DNA of 64,000 nt from contig CM074858.1 of assembly GCA_037501455.1 (NCBI GenBank), positions 89,316,501 to 89,380,500 of the forward strand. The letters are read 5' to 3'. Source of the DNA: Lantana camara (lineage: Eukaryota; Streptophyta; Magnoliopsida; Lamiales; Verbenaceae). How positions within the stretch are numbered: the first letter of the stretch is position 1; the number at the start of each line of letters is the position of its first letter. The position numbers and the translations under genes were made by a program. Below, one piece after another: positions 32,693-43,870 of the stretch. The notes beneath the pieces were generated by a model. It had not been told where the DNA came from and did no database searches. It was given only the letters and a program-made list of their open reading frames with translations.

Positions 32693-32885
32693 TTATCCGA
32701 GTTGGTAAGGAAGTCACCAAACTTCCTTGGAGACCCGAGTTCAAATCCCTGTGTGCGCAATTATCGCGAGAATTAATTCTCGCATGGTTGTCTCGGTTGC
32801 CTCAATCTCGGCTCGTGGCTCGTTCGAGGTGTTGGTGTGGCTCATTTGCGGGGTGGTTCAGGTCTCAAAAATAAATTTTTTTAAA
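32693..32885 (+). repeat. tRNA-like (SINE-type) segment inside the CACTA element
   Basis: 'TTATCCGAGTTGGTAAGG' (32693-32710) resembles the Pol III A box and 'CGAGTTCAAATCCC' (32736-32749) resembles the B box, at tRNA-like spacing. About 130 bases of moderately GC-rich sequence follow, then an A/T-rich tail near 32865. This is the layout of a plant tRNA-derived SINE head. No target duplication was identified, and it cannot fold as a functional tRNA by eye. Confidence 0.4.
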
Positions 32886-33326
32886 TTTATTTATTTTTAT
32901 TCTATTTCCTACGGAATACCGATGGAAAATTCCATTGGAAATCCGTAGGAAAAAAATTCCGACGGAAAACCGACGGAAATGGCCCATTGGCTTTCCGTTG
33001 GAACTCCGTTGGAAATTATTTTGTTGGAAAAAATAATTTTCCGTCGGTTTCAATCGGAATTCCGTTGGAAATATATTTCCAACGGAAAACCAACGGAACG
33101 GACCCGTCGGGACCCAATTCCGACGATACATTTTCCAACGGGCGCCATCCTGTCGATTTTCCATCGGAAATCGGCTTTTCCAACCGAAAACCGATGGGTT
33201 TTTCAAAAATCCCGTCGGAAAATGCCCATCGGTTTTCAGGCTTTTTTTTGTAGTGGCATCAAAGCCTAAGAATTTCTACCAAATTCAAAATAATTGAGAC
33301 GAACCAGAATTAGGCCTTGCAAGGTG

Positions 33327-33338
33327 GCTCTGATACCA
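33327..33338 (-). other. CF primer-binding site (initiator Met tRNA)
   Basis: The minus strand reads TGGTATCAGAGC, two bases inside the 5' LTR, the standard plant copia primer site. Confidence 0.95.
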
Positions 33339-33340
33339 CT

Positions 33341-35263
33341 TGTTGGGAAAACACAAGGGAAACGCAGCGAAAATTTAAAATTTTCCCAACTAAGTAAGGA
33401 TCGAATCTTGCAATTCTTATTCCCAAGTTCGTAGTGATCAAGAAACTCAATTGGATAGTAGTTTTGTTGACATGTTCTAGCCGCCCAAGAATGCTCTTCA
33501 CGCAGCTTGATCCCCAAAAACTCCTTCGAATCTTTCAAGACTTCACGATAGTAGCCCTCTAGAGAAATAGTCCACCAACCGCGACCACGATCCAAATAGG
33601 GAGGATGCTAGTTCTATATTCGGTGTTTAGGCTCTAGGGTTTAGTGTATAATTATGGGGAAGGAGAAATTGTGTGTCATCTCCCATGGGGTTCGAACCCC
33701 TCACTTATATAGGGTTAGGGTTCGAACCAGATTCCTTCTTGGATAAGGAACTCCAAACTCTTTTGGAAAGGAATATCTTACTGGGAGACTAAGTCTCTTA
33801 CTTTGGCCAAAAGTCTTCCTTTTGATCAACTTGGAAAGCAAGATTCTAATCTAACTCTTTTAGATTATTAATTTTACTTATTTATTTTACAATAAATAAC
33901 TTGAAAACTAATAATTAATTAATTCATAATTAATTATTTATTAGACTTTATTTCTCCAAATTAGAACTTTAATATTAATTCAAATTAAATCAAAGTTCAT
34001 TAAATAATTAACACATTAATTATTTAATATTTATACACATACACACACGTGACTACACGTGTCCATAAGGCACGTGTGACATACACGTGTCATACACGTG
34101 TTCCACACGTGTGACATACACGTGTGGACCCCACCATTCACTTAATGGTTCGATCAACTCGTTTAATCGATTCAAGCCTTAACCCACGTGACCGGGTTAT
34201 TGTGTGTGACCCTCTAGGTTCTTAATTCAATTAGCAGTGACCCTAATTAATTAATCAGTCCACAGACCAAACGACCATAGCCTAGCAACAGGTGTTTGAC
34301 CCCTAGCTGAATAAGAATGTCTCAATTTGACAGAACCTTTAAGGCTTGACATATGTGAGATACAATCCTCCTATGTCCCATCTCTCAATCAAGATCTAGG
34401 GCAAAGGAATAATTAGAACCCTAATAATCTTGATCTTAATGCTAAGTGCATTCCATATCCATTTGATCTCAATCCAAGAAACTCTTTTCTTGATGTCTTG
34501 ATCCACTGCCTTGGCCAAGGACTCCTAGATGATATATGAATGACTTACACAATAAGAGATCATCATCTTGCAAATACAAGCGTAGGTCCTTTATTGATTC
34601 TCATATACTTTCATGTGCCACTTGTGCAGCCCCAGCATAAGCCTTGAATCAGTTGTCTAAGGCGATACCCTTTAAAGCTTACAAGACTACAAAGTTAGCT
34701 CATAAAGTATCAATGGAACCTCAAGTTTAAGGATCACTTAATCACATCAATGACTCGTGAGATATTTCCTAATCTGGAAGTTTCTATTTCTAGAGAGAAA
34801 CTTCCTTTCCCATTTAAGAATCTTCTCACACGGGACACCTCAGTGTACCTACTTAGAACAAGCAAGCACCCCCATGTATCACGTACGTATCAACTATACA
34901 CTTTGCACCCCATGAAACAAGGTGGTCCTTCTTACGGGCGTGATCACACGAGCAAGCCTTGACCGAGTTAGGTTGACACTCCCACTGTCTTTTGGACTCA
35001 TCGGCTTGGAGTAATCTCTAATCATGACTTATGTGATATAGGGCTCATCTCATGAACCACTTCACCGAAATGGTTGAGTCCTATAAGTCATATTGATTAG
35101 AGGAGTTCTTATACATGCGCAGTCAAAAGGAAACACATAATCAAACAAGAGCATATAAAGAAATGTTGCCTCAATTCGTAATATTCAAAGATTGTCTGTG
35201 ATTTACAAAAGGAAAGTAACAAAGCTGACTATTACATCATCTTTCAGGGTACTATTCCTAACA
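33341..35263 (-). repeat. CF 5' LTR (1,923 bp)
   Basis: The forward ends are TGTTGGGAAAAC and TTCCTAACA. It pairs with 22986-24885, from which it differs partly by extra ACGTG-containing repeats ('acacgtgt' units, 34050-34130). A promoter is expected near 'cttatatagggt' (33709, read on the minus strand). Minus frames at its left end are not genes. Confidence 0.93.
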
Positions 35264-38125
35264 ATATCGAGGGTTAAGCTTCCCTCCTCTACCAATCTGA
35301 GCAAATCCCTCGCGAGGAGACACTTTCAACAACACTCGGTCCCCTTCATCAAACTTGAAGTCTTTTCTAAGAAGGTCGGCGTAGCTCTTTTGTTGATCTT
35401 GAGTCGCTTTCATCCGTTGTTGTACCAATTGGACTTTCTCAATCGTATGTCGCACGACCTTAGAAGGTTTTTCCTTTTTCTCACCCTTCTTTACGCCCTC
35501 TTGCTTAGTCCATTTTCATTCCTCGAATACTTCATACGTGGCCATACCAATCGAGGCTTGGTAACTGTTGTTGTAGGTGAGCTCAATCAAGTGAAACTGT
35601 TTATCCCAAGATGTCTGAAAATCTAAAGCACAAGCCCGAAGTAGATCCTCAAGATATTTGATCAATATCTGGGATAGGCCATCCTTCTGCTGGTGTGAAG
35701 CGGCTAAACTTGAGTCTTGTACCTAAAAGACCCTGCAACTCTTGCCATAACCTCGAAGTGAACCCCGGATCCCTATCCGACAAGATGCTAACCGGAATCC
35801 TATAAAGGTGAACAATCTCTTTGTTGTACAACTCGGCTAGCTTGTTGATCTTATCATCCATCCGAACTGCTACAAAGTGAGCCGACTTAGTCAGACAGTC
35901 AACAATTACCCAAATACCATCGTAACCACCCTTTACTTTCGGAAACCCGGATACAAAATCCATCGTCACTTGCTCCCACTTCCACTCGGGGATAGGTAAC
36001 GGTTGTAGAAGACCTCCGGGTTTTTTATGTTCGGATTTCACCATCTGACAAGTCTTGCAATGTCTCACATACTCGGCTACATCCTTCTTTAAACCATTCC
36101 ACCAATAATATTGTTTTAAATCCTTATACATGTTGTTACTTCCGGGGTAGATAGAGTAAGCCTTTTTGTCAGCCTTTTCAAGTAACACGGTTCTTGAATC
36201 GAAACAATCTAGTCTCATCATACCCGAACGGACACGTTGGATCTTCTTTCGCCTCAGCAACCAATTTCTGAACTCCCGGGTCACTAGTTTGGGCCTCAAA
36301 CAAATGTTACTTCAACTTTGGTTGCACGGTAATGTTGGCAACACGAGCCTTCAGAACAATCGGCTCAACCTTACTTCCTTCACCCACTTCCAAACACGGC
36401 ACACTAGCCTTCCCACTAAGTGCATCGGCAACCATATTAGATTTATCGGGATGGTACATGATTTTGCACTCATAATCTTCAAGAAACTCCATCCAACGCC
36501 TTTGTCTCATATTTAATTCCTTCTGTGTGAACAAATATTGTAGGCTCTTGTGGTCGGTAAAGATTTCGAAAGGAACCCCATACAAGTAGTATCTCCATTT
36601 TGCAAGAGTGAAAATCACAGCGGCGAGTTCCAAGTCGTGTGTAGGATAGTTCTTCCCATGATCCTTTAACTTTCTAGAGGCATAAGCAACAACTTTCCCA
36701 TTTTACATCAATACACAACCCAACCCCTCCTTTGATGCATCCGTATAAATGGTATAATCCTCGGAGCCTTTGGGAAGTGTCAAGACCGGGGGGGAGGGGG
36801 GGGGGAGGGGTAGTCAATTTCTCCTTAAAGAGATTGAAGCTCTTATCGCATGCCTCATCCCACACAAATTTCACCTCTTTCTTAGTCAATTGGGTTAAAG
36901 GAGCGGCAATCTTCGAGAAGTCCTTCACAAATCTCTTATAATATCCTGCTAAACCTAAGAAACTTTGAACTTTCGAGGATTCTTCGATTTTTCGCACTTG
37001 GACACGGTCTCAATCTTTGCAGGGTCAACTTCAACTCCACTCTTGGATATAATATGACCTAAAAAGAGACTCTATCAATCCAAAAGTCACACTTGCCGAA
37101 CTTTGCGAACAACTGATTATCCTTGAGCATTTGCAAACAAGCTTAAGATGTCGCGTATACTTCTCGATGGACCTCGTATACAGCAGAATATCATCAATGA
37201 AGATCACCACAAACTTATCGAGAAGAGGTCAAAATATTTTTTGCATCATGTCCATAAAAGCTGCGGGGCCATTAGTCAAACCAAAAGGCATCACTACAAA
37301 CTCATAATGCCCTTACCGAGTGTTAAACCCTGTCTCCAGGATATCTCGTCTCGGATGGGATATCTTCTTCTCGGATTTGCAATTGATAATATCCCTGACG
37401 TAGGTCAAGCCTGGAATAAACCTTTGAACCCTGAAGTATATCGAATAACTCGTTGATATATGGGAGGGGATATTTATTCTTGACCGTCATTCGATTCAAT
37501 TCTCTATAATCGATGCACATTCTCGATGTCCCATCTTTCTTCTTCATAAATAGGACCGGTGAACCCCAAGGAGATGAACTCGGACGAATGTACCTACTAG
37601 ACAATTACTCTTCGAGTTGCTTCTTCAATTCTTTCAACTCGGCAGGAGCCATTCTATAAAGAGTTTTAGAAAATGGCACAACGTCTGGATACAAATTGAT
37701 AACAAACTCAATTTCCCGTTCAGGAGGTAAAGAACCCAAATTCTCTGGGAAAACCTCGAGAAAATCTTTCACCACTTCAGTCTCTTCAAGTTTAGCCTGA
37801 TCTTTTGGCTTGTTAAGGAGATAGGCCATGAAACCTGAAGCACCATCATGAACCAACTTATAAGCCTCGGTGAAAGACAACAAAGGCAAGGTCTTCAAAC
37901 TCGAACCCACAACCACTTCTGAACCCAACTGAACTCTCTTAGCTCTGTAATCAACAATGGCACAGTGCTTGTAGAGCTAATCCATACCCAAAATGGCACC
38001 ATACCAACTCATCGGCATCTCCACAAAATCCATCAAGTAGTCACGACCCTCTATACTCACCGGTACTTCCTTAAACACACGATCTGTCTCTAATTTCCAC
38101 CCCAATGGAGAACTAATCACATAAA
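35264..38125 (-). pseudogene. G1 chromovirus pol (protease end, RT, RNase H, integrase)
   Basis: From 38125 downward: protease C-terminus 'MPMSWYGAILGMD', a stop, then 'HCAIVDYRAKRV'; RT from 37604 '[20 protein letters not shown]' and '[20 protein letters not shown]', a damaged patch near 37340, then 'FVVIFIDDILLYTRS' (catalytic Asp pair, about 37180); 'QSFLGLAGYYKRFVKDFSKI' (36997); RNase H '[20 protein letters not shown]' (36633-36307); integrase HHCC end 'HCKTCQMVKSEHK', core 'WEQVTMDFVSGFPK' and 'SILSDRDPGFTSRLWQELQG' (36299-35649), and C-terminal 'DRVLLKVSPREGFAQIGRGG' up to 35264, where CF is inserted. A G-rich run near 36786-36812 disrupts one frame. The motif style ([15 protein letters not shown]) is chromovirus, Tekay-like. 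Numerous stops and shifts make it dead. Confidence 0.92.
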
Positions 38126-40066
38126 TGTTGGGAAAATGAAATAGTAACGTAGAGGAATTTAAATTTTTTTCCCAATAAGCAATATCAAATCTTATAATTC
38201 CTGTTCCCGATTCGTAAGTTTTTAAGAAACTCACTTAAATTGACACTTTCTTGACACGTTTTGACCTGCCCTCAAACGCGCTTCAAGTGGCAAGTCCCTC
38301 GAACTTCTTCGAATCTTCAAATCTTTAAGACTCCGAAATCGCAGTCCTCTAGAGCAATAATTCACACCAACCTCGATCACGATCTGAACAAGCTGGATGC
38401 TAGTACTATATTCAGTGTTTAGGCTCTAAGGGATTGTATAGTGATTTTTGGAGATTTGCTATCGAACCCCCATGGGGTTTGAGCCCCTCCCTTAAATAAG
38501 GCTAGGTGATTTGAACCCGTATGCCTTGTTGGACAAGGATTTCTTATCCTCCAAAACTTCTAATTACTTGCTAAGGTTTTCTACTTCGACCAAAAGACGT
38601 TTTAATCAACTTGCCCTCCAAGTAATTCTATCTAACTCTTTTAGATATTTTATGGGACATTTTTATTTATTCACAATAAATAAATTAAGGTCAATAATTA
38701 ATTAATTCATAATTAATTATTTATTGATCACTTAATTTCAAACTTGGACTTTATAATAATTCATAATGAAATTAAAGTCCATTAAATAATTAAGCAAAAT
38801 TAATTATATAATAAATCACCAAACATGAGACACGTGTCTCGCCTAGACACTTGTCACGTACGTGTTGCACTCGTGCTCCACACGTGTTTCACACGTGTGG
38901 TCCCCACCTCCAATTCTTAATTGGTTCGATCAACTTGTTTAATCGATTCAAGCCTTAACCCTCGTGACCGGACATTTATGTGTGACCCTCTAGGTTATTT
39001 ATTCAATTAGCAGTGACACCGATTAATCAATTCTTAACTAATTAATTAGTCCACAGATTACACTGCCATAGTCTAGCAACAGGTGTGCAACCCCTAGCTG
39101 AATAAGAATATATAAATTCGAAGAACCTTTAAGTTATTGACATATGTGAAATAAGGTCCTCCTACAACCTATCTCTCAACTAAGATCTAGGATAAGGGAA
39201 TAATTAGAATCCTAATAATCTTAGTCTTAATGTAAAGTGCATTTTATATCCATTTAATCTCGATCCAAGAAACCCTTTTCTTGATCTCGATCCACTGCCT
39301 TGGCCAAGGACTCCGAGATGGTATATGAATGTCTTACAGAATAAGAGATCTTCTTGCTAAAGCAAGTGTAGGTCTTTTATCGACTCTCATATGCTTTCAT
39401 GTGCCACTTGGGAAATCCCAAAATAAGTCGTCGTTCAGTTGTCTCGAACGATACCCTTTTAGGCCCATCTCTAAGAGTACAGAGTTAGCTCACATAAAGC
39501 ATCGATGGAATCTCAAATCTAAAGACTACTGAATCACATTAATGACTTGCGAGATGTTTCCTAATCTAGAAGTTTCTATTTCCCAAAATACAAACTTTCT
39601 TTCCCATTTAGGAATCTTCTCACGCGGGACACCTCAGTGTACTCGTTCATATAAGTGAGTACCCTTATGTATCACGTACGTATCAACTATACACTTTACT
39701 CCCTATGAAACAAGGTGGTCCTTCTTAAGGGCGTGATCACACTAGCAAGTCTCAATCGAGTCAATTTGACACTCCCACTGTCTTTTGGACTCATCGACTT
39801 GGAGTAGTTTCTAATCTTAACTTAAGTGAGTTAGGGCTTGTTTCATAAACCATTTCACCTAAATGGTTAAGTTCTAAAAGTTAATTAGATTAGGGGAGTT
39901 CTCACATGCGCAGTTAAAGTGAACACACAATCAAAGAAGAGCATATAAAGAAGTATTGCCTTATGATCAAAATCAGTTTGTATATTATTCAAAGATTATT
40001 TGTGATTTACAAAGGAAAAGTACTAAGCGGATTACAGCATCGGCTTTTAGGGCACTATTCCTAACA
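38126..40066 (-). mobile_element. Copia solo LTR C5 (1,941 bp)
   Basis: The forward ends are TGTTGGGAAAATG and TTCCTAACA, so it is in minus orientation and of the same family as the CF LTRs. The flanks are ataaa (38121-38125) and ataac (40067-40071), a target duplication with one mismatch. No primer site or internal sequence adjoins it. It splits the G1 protease coding region. An ACGTG-word cluster lies at 38820-38905. Confidence 0.9.
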
Positions 40067-40353
40067 ATAACACACAGAAGTACAAATAGCAGTCAACCAT
40101 AGAGTAGAAACCAAGCCACAAGAAAGAAAAGAGTGTGTAGCACCAGGATTAAATAATACATGTATGCTCGTACCATTAATGTATATTATACCTTCAACAA
40201 CGGCGACAGGATCAACCTCAGCATCATGCTTCTCACTATCAATGGCATGAGCTCGAGCTTGAACCAACTGCCTCTGCCCTCCATTCAGACCCGGTTTATA
40301 CTGAGAACACCCAGTCAATCGATGCTCCATGGCTCCACAAATCAAACAAGCAC
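40067..40353 (-). pseudogene. G1 gag end and protease start
   Basis: The minus frame holds a second zinc knuckle 'CLICGAMEHRLTGC' (from about 40345) and the protease block 'VLFNPGATHSFLSCGLVSTL' (active-site form altered from the usual D(T/S)GA to NPGA). It is trapped between two solo LTRs. The first zinc knuckle lies on the other side of 40354-42696, and the remaining protease is beyond 38126. Confidence 0.85.
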
Positions 40354-42696
40354 TGTAACGCCCCAATCTTTCAAGTATGCAATATGTGATTTATTGTTAA
40401 ATAATTATCAATTATGACTTAATAGTTGAATTATTTAATTGTCCTTAAGTGATCTTTTTCTTAAATTGAGGACTTAATTGCATGAAATAGTCTTGGACTT
40501 AATTGATCATTTTCCATGAGATTGAACTTAATTGCATGACTTATGAATGGGAGGGATTAAATTGCAATTTGTGCTTAGACTTATAATATCTAGCTTTTAC
40601 CTTTTATTGCATACAAACATTTGCACACTTGATCATTGCTCTCCCTCCCCTTATCTCGTTCAACCCCAAGCAAGAAGAAAGAAGAGGATTTCATCATTTG
40701 AAGCTTGAATTTAAGGGGGAATTGCATGTATTGAAGCATATTCATAATCACAACATCATCTCTTTTCCTTCTTCTCATTCACTCAAGGTATTGAGCTTAG
40801 TTGGGGAAATACATGAAGAAATATGAGAACTAGGGTTATGGTTTGAGCTTACCTAAATGTGTTTTAGTTGATGAAAGCATGAATATATGGTTATAGTTAT
40901 GATTTGATGCATATATTGTGAAGGTTATAAGCTTGGAGCATGAGTTCATTTGTGGGTTTGATCTTGATGATTCTTGATGATTAAGCATGGATTTAAGTGT
41001 TTATATGAGTTATTATTGAACTATAAGTATGTTAGCATGTTTATTTCATGATTTATATGCATTTGGAGATGGTTAAGTGAGCATTTGTGGGTTATTCCAT
41101 GCTTCCCCTGCATATCTGCCCCGTTTTTCTCTTCTGCGTACGTGACACGGGCGTGTCACGTTTCCCTCTTTCAGCGTGACACGGGGGTGGGTTGTAGGTG
41201 GTCTGGTTTTTCTGTACCGTGACACGGGGGTGTCATGGTTTGCTTTGTTTTGGTGACACGTGCGTGTCACCTTCTGTTTTCATACATAATGTCCGCTGTA
41301 CCGTGACACGGGTGTGTCACGGCTTAGTGTGTAATGGTGACACGGGCGTGTCACCTCCTGTTTCGTGCATATGTGGTTGCATGCTATTGTACGTGTTATT
41401 ATATGCTTGTTTTATGCTTAAATATGATCATGACATTTGATAATTGTCCATTCTTGTTATTGCACATCATGTTACGCCGTTCGTCCTAATTGGTTCATTT
41501 GAGTCGTGTCTTATGTACACCTGTCTTTGTTGCACAGACCAGCACACCAGTGACGTGGAGTTGGCTTCTTAGGCCGCGTCTTTCTCTTTATTTTGTCGGT
41601 TCAGGTGAGGTTTAATTTCTAGATATATATAGAACCATTACAACCCTATGTGATGTTTTAAGCCAAAAAGGTATCTATATATCTATAGTTTTCCAAACTC
41701 TAATGGTTTTCAACTGATTTACTGAATTGTACTGTATTGATTGATCGTGTTTTGGGCGAGTATATTGTATCGTGCATTGTGGGCCCGAGAGTGAGTGTTT
41801 GAGCCAACCGGGAAAGCATGGGCTGACGGGTAACTCTTACACTCCTCTCAACCGTGGGGATGAACCCTGAATCCACCAGGAGGTTTGGTGGAGGAAGGAG
41901 TCCCGTACGTGGGAGTCATGTTCCCGACGTACACCGTGTTTACCGTGGATGGATCGGGCCTTGCAAACCCACCATCACCCGGAGGTAGAAGGATGGACTG
42001 AAACTGTTAATTGTGCACTGTAAATAGATTGCTTGATCACTTAATTAATTAACTAAAAGTATCGTGATTGTACACTGTCGGAGTAAGGTTGGAGAATTGC
42101 CCTCACTCTCCGGGCCACTGATTGATTGATTGATTGATTGAAACTGATTAATTGTTAAATCTGATAGTTGTAATCTCGGGCGAGCTCTATGTTATTATTG
42201 AACTTATATTGATTTCTGTTATAAAACCTTACCCGAGGTTATGATTTGCATGTTATCTGCGCTTATATCTATTATGCCCCTCGCTCAGTCTGTGGAGACT
42301 GACACCTCACCTTTCAGTTTTGCAGGTTGTGTGCTAGGCGGGATTGGTGTCGAGTCAAGTATTTCTTTTCGGGTCTAGCACGTGTCCTTTCTATCTTGTG
42401 GCATATGTATTATTATTTGGGATTACTTGGAATGTTATGTATTTGAGAGATGATAATGTATTGATATTTAATGTTAGGTTTTAGATTACATGTTAAATGC
42501 TCGTGTATGGTAGGCTTATGTTTATTCCTTTTTGCATTGTGTTGACTGGTTTGGAGTTAGTCCCGTCTAGCTAGTTAGTCTTTGTTTCTTGTCTCCCGTT
42601 CGCTATGGCTTAGCTCATATATAGATTGTCCGTTTCATATGTGGACTGAGCTATAGTGCGGGGGATGTGGCACCCTTGCGTTCCGGGAGTACTACA
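40354..42696 (+). mobile_element. Chromovirus (Tekay-like) solo LTR, 2,343 bp
   Basis: It starts TGTAACGCCCCAATC and ends GGGAGTACTACA. A perfect target duplication agcac lies at 40349-40353 and 42697-42701. It is inserted between the two zinc knuckles of G1 gag and lies opposite to G1. No primer site follows, so it is a solo LTR. It contains a six-copy palindrome array (41141-41355) and a short (GATT)n run near 42118-42140. Late blocks match the window-start LTR 1-552. It is the best complete reference for this LTR family in the window. Confidence 0.95.
41141..41355. repeat. Array of six palindromes (GTGACACGGGCGTGTCAC type)
   Basis: Units lie at 41141-41160, 41175-41192 (damaged), 41218-41237 (one arm change), 41252-41271, 41301-41322 and 41336-41355. 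The 7-base arms GTGACAC/GTGTCAC flank a variable GGGC, GTGC or GGGT centre. The outer base pair alternates and stays paired: C..G at the 1st and 5th units, G..C at the 4th and 6th. Confidence 0.92.
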
Positions 42697-43662
42697 AGCA
42701 CCAAGGTGACGGCGACAAGTTTCCCAAGTATGATTGGAACCTCCACAATGAGTGCAAGGCTTGGCTTGTTGCGGCGATAGTGGTGTCGTTGGTGGTGCTA
42801 AAGTCGGCCCCACTGTTTTGGCTTTCTTCCATGGACCTTTAATAATGGGAGCCTTGAGAGGTGGAGCCACCGAATATGCGAGCCTCTTTGAACTGGATCC
42901 CGAACCTTATCCTGGTTGATGTGATCTAGGGAACGGGATCTTTCTTCCTATAGTACTCTTTCTCTTGGACAAGGGCATGTTGAATTGTATCAGGGAATGA
43001 CTCAAAGTTGTGCCCGGCTTGTCCATGCCTCAAATCCTCTTTCAAACCGGCTATAAACTTATTTTCCTTCCTCCTCTCTTCACGGGTAATATATGGAGCA
43101 TACTTCCCAAGCCTAATGAATGTGGCCAAATATTGTGCCACGGTGCGACTCCCTTGCTTAAGCTCTATAAATTCTTGCTCGTTCCTCTCCCTAACAACTT
43201 CGGGAACAAAGGCCTCCCGAAACTCCATTTTAATGACATTCCAAGTGACCTCTTGTCCGGCAACTTCAAGCTTCTCCCGAGTTCTTTCCCACCAATCAAA
43301 CGCCTCTCCATCAAGTTAGAAATACCAAATTGAGCTTGTTCATGCAGAGTGAATTGGCGAATATTATAGATCCTCTCCAATCGGGACAACCAATCCTCCA
43401 CCACGGCATCATCCTTGGTAACCACGAATCTAGTTAGGTTGTAGTTGAGAAATATCCCATGAGAATCCCTAACCGGTGGGGGTGGGGGTGGTTGAACCGG
43501 TTGTGGTTGTGGTGGTGGAGCTTGAGCCCTTCTTAGCTCTACATAATTATAAACGGCCTCCATAAAATTTTTCATGTTCATAGGAGGAGATTGCTATTGG
43601 TGTTGGTATCGAGGAGGTGATAGAGATCTCCTATCTCGATGTACAGGTCGTCCAGGAGGCAT
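42697..43662 (-). pseudogene. G1 chromovirus gag, N-terminal and central part
   Basis: Gag starts at the ATG 43662, has a stop after about 22 codons, then 'NMKNFMEAVYNYVELRRAQA' and a proline-rich linker. The gag core continues to about 43330, shifts frame, and resumes as 'MEFREAFVPEVVRERNEQEF' and 'GSRTVAQYLATFIRLGKYAP' (42926-43228, retrotransposon gag domain with the FxxxFxP...QG.xxVxxYxxxFxxL pattern). Near 42780 is the first zinc knuckle 'CTHCGGSNHTWETC'. The reading is cut at 42696 by the solo LTR and resumes at 40353. Frameshifts and stops inactivate it. Confidence 0.88.
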
Positions 43663-43850
43663 CTACAAGTAAACATTGAGAAATGCGTGCCGAGGTTAGA
43701 CAATATTCATGAAGTTCAGTCAAGATGCTTCAAATAATAGTCAAGAAACGATCACATAACAATGCAAGACTTTCAAGTTGACAAGTAGTTCCAAAATCGT
43801 ACGACCTAGACCAGTAAGACATGACTCAAGAGCCCGATTTTACGACCTAG

Positions 43851-43862
43851 GCTCTGATACCA
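43851..43862 (-). other. G1 primer-binding site (initiator Met tRNA)
   Basis: The minus strand reads TGGTATCAGAGC, eight bases inside the LTR end 'GGTGCTACA'. Confidence 0.9.
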
Positions 43863-43870
43863 CTTTAGGG

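Larger units (their letters stand above)
31006..33255. mobile_element. Non-autonomous CACTA (En/Spm-type) DNA transposon, 2,250 bp
   Basis: The terminal inverted repeats are CACTACAAAAAAA at the left (31006) and the complement TTTTTTTGTAGTG at the right (ends 33255). Both sub-terminal zones are packed with short direct and inverted repeats of TTCCGTCGG / CCGACGGAA and TCCGTTGGAA (31020-31330 and 32905-33235), the expected transposase-binding pattern of CACTA elements. The 3-bp flanks are aca and gca, an imperfect target duplication. The interior (31340-32690) is very AT-rich, with a TA microsatellite and no transposase ORF, so it would depend on an autonomous partner. Frames in the ends (31001-31207, 32865-33269) are artefacts of the repeats. 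It is inserted in the leader of CF. Confidence 0.92.
22986..35263 (-). mobile_element. CF: full-length Ty1/copia retrotransposon with a nested CACTA element
   Basis: 5' LTR 33341-35263, primer site 33327-33338, leader, gag (from 28817), pol, polypurine tract (24886-24901) and 3' LTR 22986-24885, all on the minus strand. The target duplication is atatc at 22981-22985 and 35264-35268. The far LTR end has mutated from TGTTGGG to TTTTCGG, so only the duplication and alignment reveal it. A CACTA transposon (31006-33255) sits in the leader. Net length is about 10.0 kb. It lies inside G1 integrase. Stops and at least one frameshift inactivate gag and pol. The lineage is uncertain (Tork/TAR-like by motif memory). 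Confidence 0.93.

Noticed and set aside
32693..32760. Functional tRNA gene
   Set aside because: Only box-like motifs are present; acceptor and anticodon stems do not pair convincingly by eye.
32865..33269. Overlapping frames on both strands at the right end of the CACTA element
   Set aside because: They are translations of the sub-terminal TTCCGTCGG repeats, which lack stops by composition.
41141..41355. CRISPR-like array of short palindromic repeats
   Set aside because: Spacing is irregular (about 25-50 bases), repeats vary and the context is a plant LTR with a target duplication; no cas genes exist.
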